From Bacillota bacterium (GTDB lineage: Bacteria; Bacillota; Clostridia; Christensenellales; Borkfalkiaceae): DNA of 12,986 bases. Every line of letters starts with the position of its first letter. Position 1 is the first letter of the stretch. A model generated the notes under the pieces. It was not told the DNA's origin and made no database searches. It worked only from the letters and a program-made list of their open reading frames with translations. The DNA lies in assembly GCA_003343805.1 (NCBI GenBank), contig QAKM01000040.1, positions 1 to 12,986 of the forward strand, given 5' to 3'. Below, one piece after another: positions 6,709 to 12,986 of this stretch. The position numbers and the translations under genes were made by a program.

Positions 6709-7965
6709 TTACGGCTGCGGCTGCAGCGGGGGATGGAGCATCCGCTTTTCCTCTCCGCGATAGGAGAGTTTGAGTCCGATGGGGGTGAGGATGGAGGAGA
6801 GCAGGATGATGAGGATGACGAAGGGGAACACCTCGGGCGCGACGAGCCCGCTCGCAACGCCCCGCTCCGTGCAGATGAGGACGACCTCCGCCCGCACCAT
6901 CATGCCGAGCCCGACGCGCAGAGAATCGCGGAAGGAGAAGCGGCAGATCTTTGCGCCCAGCCCGCAGCCGATGAGCTTGCCGAGGAGCGCTGCCGCCACA
7001 TACACGAGGCCGAATGCCAGGAAGGCGGGCGTGATGCGGCTGAAATATTCGATGTTGGCGATGCCGATGTTGGCAAAGAAGATGGGGGAGAAGAAGAGGT
7101 ATCCCATCGTGTCAACCTTGGATTCGACGTAGGGCGTTTCGGCAAGGGTGCCGCCCAACAGGATGCCTGCGATGTACGCGCCCGTGATGTCGGCCACACC
7201 GAAGAGCTTTTCCGCCGTATAGGCATACACGAAGCAGGCGGCAAGGGAGAGGATGGGCACGCGGCGGTTGTGGGGGGCGCGGCGCTCCATGATGTTGAAG
7301 AGCTTTCTCAATCCCACGCCGACGGCGATGGCGACAATGAAGAAGGCGACGATCTTGACGGTCGTCATGCCCGCGTTGGGGTGGAACCAATCCCAGCCCG
7401 CCTCTTCGCCGCCCGAGGCAAAGCCCGTGAGGACGGAGAGGATGACGATGCCGAGGACGTCGTCGATGACGGCCGCCGCAATGATGGAGGTCCCGACTTT
7501 CCCATCGAGTTTCCCGAGCTCTTTTAAGACGGCGACGGTGACGGAGACGGAAGTCGCCGTCAGGATCGCCCCGTAGAAGAGGTTGGAGAGGACGTTCTCA
7601 AACCCGAAGAAGAGGGAGGAGACCAGCCAGCCGAAGAACATGGGCACGAGCACGCCCAGCGTCGTGATGACGACGGAGGCGGCGCCCGTCTGCCTGAGCT
7701 GTTTTAAATCGGTCGTCAGCCCCGCCGAGAACATGATGAGCACGACGCCGATCTTGCTCATTACGCTGAGGATAAACACCATGTCCTCGGTGAAGAGAAG
7801 GTTCTGGAGGGGCTCCCACGGGATGTATTCGAGGAGGCCGATGAGGATGCCCGCAAGGAGCATCCCGATGACCGCCGGCATCCCGATGCGGTGCGCACCG
7901 AGGCCCATCAGCTTGCTCAGACACAGGATGAGGGCAAGGGGAAGTAAAATTTCAAATGCCTGCAT
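6709..7965 (-). CDS. Cation/proton antiporter, CPA2 family (NapA/KefB-like transporter core)
   Basis: A 418-residue polytopic membrane protein that exchanges Na+ or K+ for protons. It is hydrophobic throughout with about a dozen helices. The paired aspartates D168-D169 in V-I-D-D-V-L-G-I are the ion-binding site of electrogenic CPA2 antiporters. A lysine, K330, in a later helix (L-L-G-K-L-I-G) may be the matching charged residue. The G-M-M-V-R-A-E-V motif at 354-361 is the conserved R-x-E element. The protein stops right after the last helix with a short charged tail; there is no TrkA/RCK nucleotide-binding domain as in KefB/KefC, so regulation by glutathione adducts or NAD(H) is unlikely. 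The start at 7965 is preceded by a GAGAGA element. It is transcribed alone from its own promoter with a structured leader of about 64 bases. The choice between Na+ and K+ cannot be made from sequence. Confidence 0.92.
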   Translation of the reverse strand: MQAFEILLPLALILCLSKLMGLGAHRIGMPAVIGMLLAGILIGLLEYIPWEPLQNLLFTEDMVFILSVMSKIGVVLIMFSAGLTTDLKQLRQTGAASVVITTLGVLVPMFFGWLVSSLFFGFENVLSNLFYGAILTATSVSVTVAVLKELGKLDGKVGTSIIAAAVIDDVLGIVILSVLTGFASGGEEAGWDWFHPNAGMTTVKIVAFFIVAIAVGVGLRKLFNIMERRAPHNRRVPILSLAACFVYAYTAEKLFGVADITGAYIAGILLGGTLAETPYVESKVDTMGYLFFSPIFFANIGIANIEYFSRITPAFLAFGLVYVAAALLGKLIGCGLGAKICRFSFRDSLRVGLGMMVRAEVVLICTERGVASGLVAPEVFPFVILIILLSSILTPIGLKLSYRGEEKRMLHPPLQPQP

Positions 7966-7982
7966 AGTGTATTCTCTCTTTG

Positions 7983-8020
7983 CCGCCGTTCAGGCGGTCG
8001 TCTGCCGCGAAAGAGCGGCA
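7983..8020 (-). promoter_or_regulatory. Tandem hairpins in the antiporter 5' leader
   Basis: Two GC-rich hairpins lie in the predicted leader on the minus strand: a 6-bp stem TGCCGC/GCGGCA (8015-8020 with 8003-8008) and a 5-bp stem CCGCC/GGCGG (7993-7997 with 7983-7987). The second abuts the ribosome binding region, so folding could affect translation. The first is flanked by TTTTTT on the plus strand (8021-8026) and would look like a small plus-strand terminator. No known riboswitch class is recognised. Confidence 0.4.
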
Positions 8021-8035
8021 TTTTTTCCGCAACTT

Positions 8036-8063
8036 ATTATAGCCGTTTTTGCGCAAAAGGCAA
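8036..8063 (-). promoter_or_regulatory. Promoter of the antiporter gene
   Basis: On the minus strand, TTGCCT (8058-8063) and a perfect TATAAT (8036-8041) are 16 bases apart. The expected start near 8029 gives a leader of about 64 bases. The segment 8064-8166, between this promoter and the divergent mrnC promoter, holds no further site that I recognise. Confidence 0.75.
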
Positions 8064-8166
8064 GTGTTTGGGACGGGAGCGGAGGCGCTTTTTGCAACTT
8101 TTTGCTCGGTATTTCCCCGTTTGCGGCGGGCAGCGGGCGGCGGCGGAAAATGACACGAGGGAACGC

Positions 8167-8195
8167 TTGTCAAAGCGGGGAAAATATGGTATAAT
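8167..8195 (+). promoter_or_regulatory. Promoter of the mrnC-to-gpsA block
   Basis: TTGTCA (8167-8172) and a perfect TATAAT (8190-8195) are 17 bases apart, a strong vegetative promoter. Only eight bases lie between the -10 box and the ATG at 8204, so the predicted transcript begins at or just before the start codon. Confidence 0.85.
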
Positions 8196-8203
8196 AACAG
8201 CGT

Positions 8204-8602
8204 ATGTTTGAGATCACGGAGCCCGTTCCCAAGGAGCGGGCGAGCCTTATGAATCCCGTCGTGCTCGCCTTTGTGGGCGATGCCGTCTATACGCTGCTCG
8301 TGCGCACGGAGCTCGCGGTAAACAGTGCCGCCAAGGCGAACGAGCTCAATAAACGGGCGGCCGAGATCGTCTCGGCACACGGGCAGAGCGGCGCGCTCGA
8401 GCGGATGCTCCCCCTCCTCACCGAGGAGGAGGATGCCGTCTACCGCCGCGGCAGGAACGCCAAAAAGACGACCAGGAGCAAGAATGCCTCGGTCGCGGAC
8501 TATGTCCGTTCGACGGGCTTTGAAGCGCTTTTGGGCTATCTCTATCTCACGGGGCAGACGGAGCGCATCCGGGAGTTGTTTGCCCCCAAGGAGGATGTAT
8601 GA
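8204..8602 (+). CDS. mrnC: Mini-ribonuclease 3
   Basis: A 132-residue RNase III-fold endonuclease without a dsRNA-binding domain. In B. subtilis this enzyme matures the ends of 23S rRNA. Visible: the nuclease signature F-V-G-D-A-V-Y with catalytic D26; T-E-E-E-D-A-V-x-R-R-G-R-N-A-K at 73-87; and S-T-G-F-E-A-L-L-G-Y at 103-112 with the second acidic residue, E107. The ATG at 8204 aligns with the family N-terminus but has no ribosome binding site, and the promoter is too close for one. The next in-frame ATG (8249) has an AGGAG-like element, though at long spacing, and would remove residues before the nuclease core. The ATGA overlap with rlmB matches the cysS-mrnC-rlmB order in other Bacillota, but cysS is absent upstream, where a divergent antiporter lies. 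Confidence 0.93.
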   Translation: MFEITEPVPKERASLMNPVVLAFVGDAVYTLLVRTELAVNSAAKANELNKRAAEIVSAHGQSGALERMLPLLTEEEDAVYRRGRNAKKTTRSKNASVADYVRSTGFEALLGYLYLTGQTERIRELFAPKEDV

Positions 8603-9312
8603 AAACGGAGGGAAGAAACGCCGTTTTAGAACTTTTAAAGACGGATAAGACGATCGAAAAGATCTTGCTGGAGCGCGGCGCACAGGGCTCTCTGGGGCGC
8701 ATCTTTGCGATGGCGCGCGAGAAGGGCGTCCGCGTGCAGTTCGTCACGAGGGAGGCGCTCGATCGGGAGAGCCGCGAAAAGCGCCATCAGGGCGTCATCG
8801 CCTTCACGACGGACTACGAGTACGCCGATCTTTACGATCTCCTCTCCGAGAAAGAGAACAGCCTCGTCATCCTCTGCGACGGCATCGAGGATGTGCATAA
8901 CTTAGGCAGCATCCTCCGCGTGGCGGAGTGCGCGGGGGCGGACGGCGTCGTCATCCCCAAGGCCCGCGGGGCAAGCGTCACCGAGGCGGTCGTGCGCATC
9001 TCGGCGGGCGCCGCCGAGCATATCAAGGTCGCCAAGGTCGCCTCGCTGAATGCCGCCATCGAAACGCTGAAGAGCCGCGGCTATTGGGTGTACGCCTTGG
9101 AGGCGGGCGGCGAGAGCATCTACGACTGCGATTTAAAGGGCAAGGTCGCCCTCGTCGTGGGCGGGGAGGACAGCGGTGTCAAGCGCCTCACGCGCGAAAC
9201 GTGCGATAAAGTCCTCTCCCTTCCGCTGTTCGGAAAAGTCAATTCCCTCAACGCCTCGGTGGCGCTGGGGATCGCGGCTTATGAGGTGGTGCGTGCAAGA
9301 CTCGGAACGTGA
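8599..9312 (+). CDS. rlmB: 23S rRNA 2'-O-methyltransferase of the TrmH/SpoU family (RlmB-type)
   Basis: A 237-residue knotted SPOUT methyltransferase that uses S-adenosylmethionine to methylate a ribose 2'-OH, by family the 23S rRNA guanosine at E. coli position 2251. The N-terminal substrate-binding domain (about 1-75) begins with the typical G-R-N-A-V-L-E-L-L. The catalytic domain shows motif 1 at 94-108 (D-x-x-x-D-V-H-N-L-G-S-I-L-R-V, with R107 and a valine where proline is usual), motif 2 V-V-G-G-E-D-S-G at 186-193, and motif 3 V-N-S-L-N-A-S at 214-220. The start overlaps the mrnC stop as ATGA, which suggests translational coupling. B. subtilis has rae1 (yacP) next; here the sigma factor follows directly with a 20-base overlap. 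A tRNA methyltransferase of the same family is the main alternative. Confidence 0.92.
   Translation: MKTEGRNAVLELLKTDKTIEKILLERGAQGSLGRIFAMAREKGVRVQFVTREALDRESREKRHQGVIAFTTDYEYADLYDLLSEKENSLVILCDGIEDVHNLGSILRVAECAGADGVVIPKARGASVTEAVVRISAGAAEHIKVAKVASLNAAIETLKSRGYWVYALEAGGESIYDCDLKGKVALVVGGEDSGVKRLTRETCDKVLSLPLFGKVNSLNASVALGIAAYEVVRARLGT
9284..9290 (+). promoter_or_regulatory. Ribosome binding site for the sigH GTG start
   Basis: GAGGTGG sits inside the end of rlmB. Its GAGG core is five bases before the GTG at 9293. This favours that GTG over the in-frame ATG at 9281, which has only a weak GGGG element upstream. Confidence 0.6.
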
Positions 9313-9880
9313 CGAAGCGCTCGTCGGACGGGCGCAGCAGGGGGATGCGGAGGCAACGGAACAGCTTCTGCGCCGCTATGCGGGCACGGTGCGCGCCCAT
9401 GCGCGCCGCTTCTTCCTCGCGGGGGGAGAGACGGACGACCTCGTCCAGGAGGGCATGATCGGGCTGTATGCCGCCGTGCGAGGATACCGCCCCGAGGAGG
9501 GCAAGAGCTTTAAAAACTTTGCCTATCTCTGCGTGCGGCGGCACATCCTGGATGCGGTAAAGCGCTCCGCCCGCCGCAAGAACGGCCCCTTGAACGAGTC
9601 GGTCTCCCTCTTCGATCCCACGCTGGGGGATCGGGCAGAGGAGGGCTCGCCCGAGGACATGGTCCTGGAGAGCGAGGCACAGCGGGAATTTCGCCGCCGC
9701 CTTTTAAAGGAGCTCTCCGACTTCGAGTTCCGCGTCGTGACGATGTATCTCGAAGGCATGAGCTATGCAGAGATCTGCGAGGCGACGGGCAAGAGCGTCA
9801 AGAGCATCGACAACGCCCTCTCGCGGGCCAAGAAAAAATTGCAGTCCGTCTATACGGAGGACGGACGGTCAGGAGAATGA
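9293..9880 (+). CDS. sigH: RNA polymerase sigma factor, SigH-like
   Basis: A 195-residue sigma-70 family protein of the SigH/Spo0H type, which directs transition-state, competence and early sporulation genes in Bacillota. The core-binding region 2 is clear: D-D-L-V-Q-E-G-M-I-G-L-Y at 48-59, followed by the -10-recognition helix around F-K-N-F-A-Y-L-C-V-R-R-H-I at 73-85. The region 4 helix-turn-helix is at about 157-177, ending in K-S-V-K-S-I-D-N-A-L. That ending and the R-R-K-x-G-P-L-N linker match B. subtilis SigH closely. The protein is about 20 residues shorter at the N-terminus. It begins with GTG inside the last 20 bases of rlmB, and the downstream dnaX starts 10 bases after its stop. 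The order rlmB-sigH is conserved in Bacillota, which supports the call. Whether this organism sporulates cannot be told from here. Confidence 0.9.
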   Translation: MQDSERDEALVGRAQQGDAEATEQLLRRYAGTVRAHARRFFLAGGETDDLVQEGMIGLYAAVRGYRPEEGKSFKNFAYLCVRRHILDAVKRSARRKNGPLNESVSLFDPTLGDRAEEGSPEDMVLESEAQREFRRRLLKELSDFEFRVVTMYLEGMSYAEICEATGKSVKSIDNALSRAKKKLQSVYTEDGRSGE

Positions 9881-9890
9881 GGAGGAGAGG

Positions 9891-11702
9891 ATGCACACGT
9901 CTCTCTATCGGCGGTACCGCCCGCAGACCTTCGGGGAAATGGTGCGGCAGGAGCACGTCGTCAAGGTGCTCCAAAATCAGATCGAACAGAACGCGGTGGG
10001 GCACGCCTATCTCTTTTCCGGTCCCCGCGGTACGGGCAAGACGACCATCGCCCGTATCTTTGCGCGCGCCGTCAACTGCGAACATCCCGTAAACGGCTCG
10101 CCCTGCGGCGAATGTGCCGTCTGCCGTGCGCTCTCGGAGGGCAGTCTCGACATTTTGGAGATCGACGCCGCCTCCAACAACGGCGTCAACGAGATGCGCG
10201 ATCTGCGCGAAAAGGTGCAGTACCCGCCCGTTTCGGGGAAGTATAAGGTGTACATCGTGGACGAGGTGCACATGCTCACGGACAGCGCCTTCAACGCCCT
10301 TCTTAAGACGCTCGAGGAGCCGCCCGCCCACGCCATCTTTATTTTAGCGACCACCGAGCCGCACAAGATCCCCGCGACCATCCTCTCCCGCTGTATGCGG
10401 CTGGACTTCAAGCTCATCCCCGAAGAGGACCTCGAAGCGCACTTGAAGCGCATCCTCGACGGCATGGGGAAGGAGTACGAGGAGGAGGCCGTCGCTGCCA
10501 TCGCCCGTGCAGGCGCGGGGAGCGATCGCGATATGCTCTCCATCGCCGAAATGTGCATCGCCTACGAGGACAAGCTCACCTATCGGGGCGTCTCCGAAGT
10601 GCTGGGAGCGGCCGATTTTTCCGAAACGCTCGCCCTCACCGAGGCGCTGCTTATCTCCGATATGCCCTCGGCGCTCGAGGGGGTGGAGCGCATCCTCTCG
10701 TCGGGCAAGGCGGTGGGGGTGCTCTTAAAAGACCTGATGGCACAGCTCAACCGCGTCGCCGTCGCAAAGACCTGCCGCACGGCGGAAAAGCTCTTGTCCC
10801 TTCCCGGGGAACAGTTTGCCCGCCTCAAGGCGGTCGCCGAGAAGGCGGACGGACGGGCCGTCCTTCGCGCCACCGAAGTGCTTGCCAAGGCCGAGACGGA
10901 TATGCGCTTTGTCTCGTCGCCGCGCGTGTGTCTGGAGACGGCGGTCATGCGCATCGCCCTCCCCGAAGAGGACATGAGCACGGACGCGCTCCTGGTGCGC
11001 CTCAACGCATTGGAGCGGAAAATAAAGGAGGGCGCCTTTGCTGCTCCCGCGGTTCCCCTTGCACAGGCGCAACCTTCCGTGCAGCCATCGGCCGGGCATT
11101 CGGCGGTACGGGAAGCAGAGCCGCCCGCAGCCGCCCCCTCGGCGGACGCATCGGAGGATGTGCCTCCCTTCCCCGAGGAGGAACCGATCTTTGAAGAGGC
11201 GTATTTCGCGGATGAGCCTGCCTCCGCGCGGGAGGTTCCGCCAGCGCCGTCCGTACAGAGGCAAAAGTCCGCAGCTGCCTCTGCGGCCCGGGGGAGTACG
11301 GCCCCCGCGGCAGTCCCCCCGGCAGACGCTGGAGCACCCGTGCAGACGGCAAAGCCCGCGGCAGCCCCGCCGGCAGGCGCGGCAGGCGCAGGAGCGGAGG
11401 TCATGTTCGGCAAGTTCGTGCGCACGTTGAGAAAGACGAGCCGCAACGGCGTCCTGTTCACGATGTGCTCCGACCTTGCGCCCGTCTTTGAAGGCGGTAC
11501 GCTCGTGCTCTATACGGAGAGCGGCACCATTGCCCGTTCGCTCGCGCGCGCGGAGCACCGTGCCGTCATGGCGGACGTGTTTGCGCAGGTGGGCATCACC
11601 GACTTTGAAGTGCGCCTGAAGGGGGCGGATGCGCCTCAAAAGGCGAATGCGGCGGAACAGCTCAAACGGGATTTTCCCGATTACCCCATTGAGATTAAAT
11701 AA
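9891..11702 (+). CDS. dnaX: DNA polymerase III subunits gamma/tau
   Basis: A 603-residue clamp-loader ATPase that loads the beta clamp and, as tau, tethers the polymerase. The AAA+ module (1 to about 240) shows Walker A G-P-R-G-T-G-K-T at 44-51, a four-cysteine zinc module (C63, C72, C75, C78), Walker B/DExH D-E-V-H at 124-127, and sensor 1 plus S-R-C at 153-168. The oligomerisation domain runs to about 360. A long alanine/proline-rich linker follows (about 383-503). The C-terminal domain (504-603) keeps the pattern seen in Gram-positive tau. No A-A-A-A-A-A-G type slippery run is present, so an E. coli-style frameshift giving gamma is not evident. The start is fixed by GGAGG (9881-9885) immediately after the sigH stop. 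ybaB and recR follow, the usual order. Confidence 0.97.
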   Translation: MHTSLYRRYRPQTFGEMVRQEHVVKVLQNQIEQNAVGHAYLFSGPRGTGKTTIARIFARAVNCEHPVNGSPCGECAVCRALSEGSLDILEIDAASNNGVNEMRDLREKVQYPPVSGKYKVYIVDEVHMLTDSAFNALLKTLEEPPAHAIFILATTEPHKIPATILSRCMRLDFKLIPEEDLEAHLKRILDGMGKEYEEEAVAAIARAGAGSDRDMLSIAEMCIAYEDKLTYRGVSEVLGAADFSETLALTEALLISDMPSALEGVERILSSGKAVGVLLKDLMAQLNRVAVAKTCRTAEKLLSLPGEQFARLKAVAEKADGRAVLRATEVLAKAETDMRFVSSPRVCLETAVMRIALPEEDMSTDALLVRLNALERKIKEGAFAAPAVPLAQAQPSVQPSAGHSAVREAEPPAAAPSADASEDVPPFPEEEPIFEEAYFADEPASAREVPPAPSVQRQKSAAASAARGSTAPAAVPPADAGAPVQTAKPAAAPPAGAAGAGAEVMFGKFVRTLRKTSRNGVLFTMCSDLAPVFEGGTLVLYTESGTIARSLARAEHRAVMADVFAQVGITDFEVRLKGADAPQKANAAEQLKRDFPDYPIEIK

Positions 11703-11717
11703 AAGGAGAAGCAGACT

Positions 11718-12059
11718 ATGGCAGGATACAGAGGCGGTATGGGAGGGGCTGCGGGAATGCAGAACCTCATGAAGCAGGCACAGAAGATGCAGGAGGAGAT
11801 GCGCGAAACGGAAGCGCTCCTCGACGATTGGGAGATCGTCGGAACGGCGGGCGGCGAGGCTGTCGTCGTGTACATGAACGCCAAGAAGAAGATCGACGGC
11901 ATTGAGATCGACAAGTCGGTCATCGATCCCGAGGACGAGGAGATGCTCGAAGATCTCATCCTCGCCGCCATCAACGATGGCTACAAGAAGGCGGACGCCG
12001 TCTTTGAGGAGAAGATGGGCAAGTTCGGCGGCCTCGGCGGCATGGGGGGTCTCCTGTAA
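11718..12059 (+). CDS. ybaB: Nucleoid-associated protein, YbaB/EbfC family
   Basis: A 113-residue DNA-binding protein that forms tweezer-like dimers, with an unspecific role in nucleoid organisation or recombination support. The N-terminal coiled helix M-x-x-L-M-K-Q-A-Q-K-M-Q-E-E-M at 14-28 and the central strand pattern G-E-A-V-V-V-Y-M-N at 46-54 are family signatures. So is the acidic D-P-E-D-E-E-M-L-E-D-L segment at 70-80. Glycine/methionine-rich ends (5-14 and 104-111) are normal for the family. It has a good AAGGAGAA ribosome binding site and starts 15 bases after dnaX. The recR GTG directly follows its stop, so it sits in the conserved dnaX-ybaB-recR unit. Confidence 0.95.
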   Translation: MAGYRGGMGGAAGMQNLMKQAQKMQEEMRETEALLDDWEIVGTAGGEAVVVYMNAKKKIDGIEIDKSVIDPEDEEMLEDLILAAINDGYKKADAVFEEKMGKFGGLGGMGGLL

Positions 12060-12653
12060 GTGGAAGTCTTTATCGAGCCCATCGGCAGGCTCATCAACGA
12101 GCTCACCAAGCTCCCGGGCGTGGGACAAAAGACGGCGCAGCGCTATGCCTACCGCATCATTGCGATGCCGGAAGGGGAGGCGCGTGCCTTTGCGGAGGCC
12201 ATCCTCGGCGTCAAACAGCGCGTGCACTTCTGCAAGATCTGCGGCAATTTCACGGAGGGGGAGGTGTGCGAGATCTGCAAGAGCCGCGATCCCTCCGTCA
12301 TCTGCGTCGTCAAGGAGCCCAAGGACGTCATCGCCCTTGAAAAGCTGCACGAGTTCAAGGGGGTGTATCACGTCCTGCACGGCGTCATCGACCCCATGAA
12401 CGGCGTGGGTCCCAACGACATCCGCATCCGCGAGCTCTTGTCCCGCGTGCAGGAGGGGAACGTTTCGGAAGTCATCATGGCGACCAATCCCGACGTCGAG
12501 GGCGAGGCGACGGCGATGTATATCGCAAAACTTCTGAAGCCGCTCGGCGTCACGGTGACGCGCCTCTCGCGCGGCATCCCCATCGGCTCGGAGCTCGAAT
12601 ATGCGGATGAAGTGACGCTGACGCGCGCCCTCATCGAACGAAAGGAAATTTAA
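12060..12653 (+). CDS. recR: Recombination mediator RecR
   Basis: A 197-residue protein acting with RecF/RecO to load RecA on SSB-coated DNA at gaps. Domains in order: helix-hairpin-helix L-P-G-V-G-Q-K-T-A at 18-26; zinc finger with C58, C61, C70 and C73; Toprim domain from about 79, with E86 in V-V-K-E-P-K-D; and N-P-D-x-E-G-E-A-T-A at 143-152. The length equals the family norm. Translation starts at GTG directly after the ybaB TAA, with no gap. The only purine-rich stretch is GGGGGG (12044-12049) inside the ybaB end, so translation is probably coupled to ybaB. The next gene starts six bases after the stop. Confidence 0.97.
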   Translation: MEVFIEPIGRLINELTKLPGVGQKTAQRYAYRIIAMPEGEARAFAEAILGVKQRVHFCKICGNFTEGEVCEICKSRDPSVICVVKEPKDVIALEKLHEFKGVYHVLHGVIDPMNGVGPNDIRIRELLSRVQEGNVSEVIMATNPDVEGEATAMYIAKLLKPLGVTVTRLSRGIPIGSELEYADEVTLTRALIERKEI

Positions 12654-12658
12654 CGACT

Positions 12659-12986
12659 ATGAAGATATCCGTCTTGGGGTGCGGGCGCTGGGGTTCCTTC
12701 ATCGCCTGGTACCTTGCCCAACAGGGCAACGACGTCTGTTCCTGGGGTCCGGAGGACGACTGGTCCTACCGCGTGCTCAAGGAGACGGGCAGAAATGAAT
12801 ATGTCACGCTCGACGAGCGCATCACGCTCTCGTGCGATCTCGAATTTGCAGTCAGGCGCGCGGAGGTCATCGTCATCTCCATCAGCTCGCAGGGGCTGCG
12901 TGGCTTCATGCAGCGCATCATGAAGTACCCTGTTTCAGACAAGGTCTTTGTGCTGTGCATGAAGGGCATCGAGGTGGAGACGGGCA
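12659..12986 (+). CDS. gpsA: Glycerol-3-phosphate dehydrogenase [NAD(P)+], N-terminal part
   Basis: The first 109 codons of a gene cut by the right edge of the window. The N-terminus is a Rossmann fold with L-G-C-G-R-W-G-S-F-I-A at 6-16 (G-x-G-x-x-G). It is followed by a segment V-I-V-I-S-I-S-S-Q-G-L-R and then C-M-K-G-I-E, matching the conserved A-V-P-S-Q-x-x-R and T-K-G-I motifs of GpsA. The enzyme reduces dihydroxyacetone phosphate to glycerol-3-phosphate for phospholipid synthesis. The start ATG lies six bases after the recR stop, with AAAGGAAA upstream, so it is probably co-transcribed with recR. About two thirds of the protein is missing, so the catalytic lysine domain cannot be checked. 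Another Rossmann dehydrogenase is possible but less likely. Confidence 0.85.
   Translation, partial: MKISVLGCGRWGSFIAWYLAQQGNDVCSWGPEDDWSYRVLKETGRNEYVTLDERITLSCDLEFAVRRAEVIVISISSQGLRGFMQRIMKYPVSDKVFVLCMKGIEVETG

Noticed and set aside
6522..6857. N-terminal extension of the aldo/keto reductase frame
   Set aside because: It would overlap the antiporter coding region and cross the terminator and promoter. Its composition is serine/arginine-rich and unlike the enzyme, and a good ribosome binding site precedes 6521.
8003..8026. Plus-strand terminator-like hairpin with six T
   Set aside because: No plus-strand gene precedes it. It is the mirror of the first hairpin in the antiporter leader. A role against antisense transcripts is possible but unsupported.
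8064..8166. Possible riboswitch, T-box or missing cysS remnant upstream of mrnC
   Set aside because: No T-box or riboswitch consensus is visible, the predicted transcript starts downstream of it, and no CysS-like codons were recognised.
9891..11702. Programmed frameshift in dnaX producing gamma
   Set aside because: I scanned for an A-rich slippery heptamer and found only runs of up to four A. The frame stays open to the end of a normal tau C-terminus.
10725..12380. A 551-codon minus-strand open frame across dnaX, ybaB and recR
   Set aside because: It lies antisense to three well-identified genes, is low in complexity and rich in R/H/L/D, has no domain pattern, and is explained by GC-rich codon bias.

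Overview
The window is GC-rich chromosomal DNA (about 60 % by eye). It looks like a member of the Bacillota, most likely a clostridial-type lineage. The evidence is a mini-RNase III gene, a SigH-type sigma factor next to rlmB, the dnaX-ybaB-recR block, strong purine-rich ribosome binding sites and vegetative TTGNNN-N16/17-TATAAT promoters. I see no IS element, phage gene, CRISPR array, tRNA or rRNA, and no gene-free stretch over 300 bases. The species cannot be named from this.

Layout. (1) 1-155: tandem hairpin terminators at the end of a minus-strand gene. (2) 153-644, minus: a small two-helix membrane protein with a PH-like domain; its promoter sits so close to the ATG that the mRNA looks leaderless. 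(3) 805-5381, plus: a probable three-gene operon of an aconitase-family hydratase, a zinc-type macrodomain ADP-ribosyl hydrolase and glycerol kinase. It ends at an AT-rich palindromic patch and a bidirectional terminator. (4) 5547-7965, minus: an aldo/keto reductase and a CPA2-type cation/proton antiporter, each with its own promoter. The reductase -35 box lies inside the antiporter terminator. (5) 8204 to the right edge, plus: a tightly packed seven-gene block mrnC-rlmB-sigH-dnaX-ybaB-recR-gpsA. It covers RNA processing, rRNA methylation, a sigma factor, the replication clamp loader, recombination repair and the start of phospholipid precursor synthesis.

How the genes may work together. GlpK (glycerol to glycerol-3-phosphate) and GpsA (dihydroxyacetone phosphate to glycerol-3-phosphate) make the same metabolite from two sources but lie in separate operons. 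In other Bacillota, mrnC-rlmB-sigH and dnaX-ybaB-recR are two separate conserved modules; here they are joined head to tail. The hydratase-macrodomain-GlpK grouping is unusual, and no shared pathway is evident from sequence alone.

Most of the window is ordinary housekeeping. The points most worth a second look are two candidate leaderless transcripts, the isolated zinc macrodomain beside an aconitase-like hydratase, the overlapping terminator/promoter, and the palindromic AT-rich patch behind glpK. I did not find a convincing new multi-gene system.
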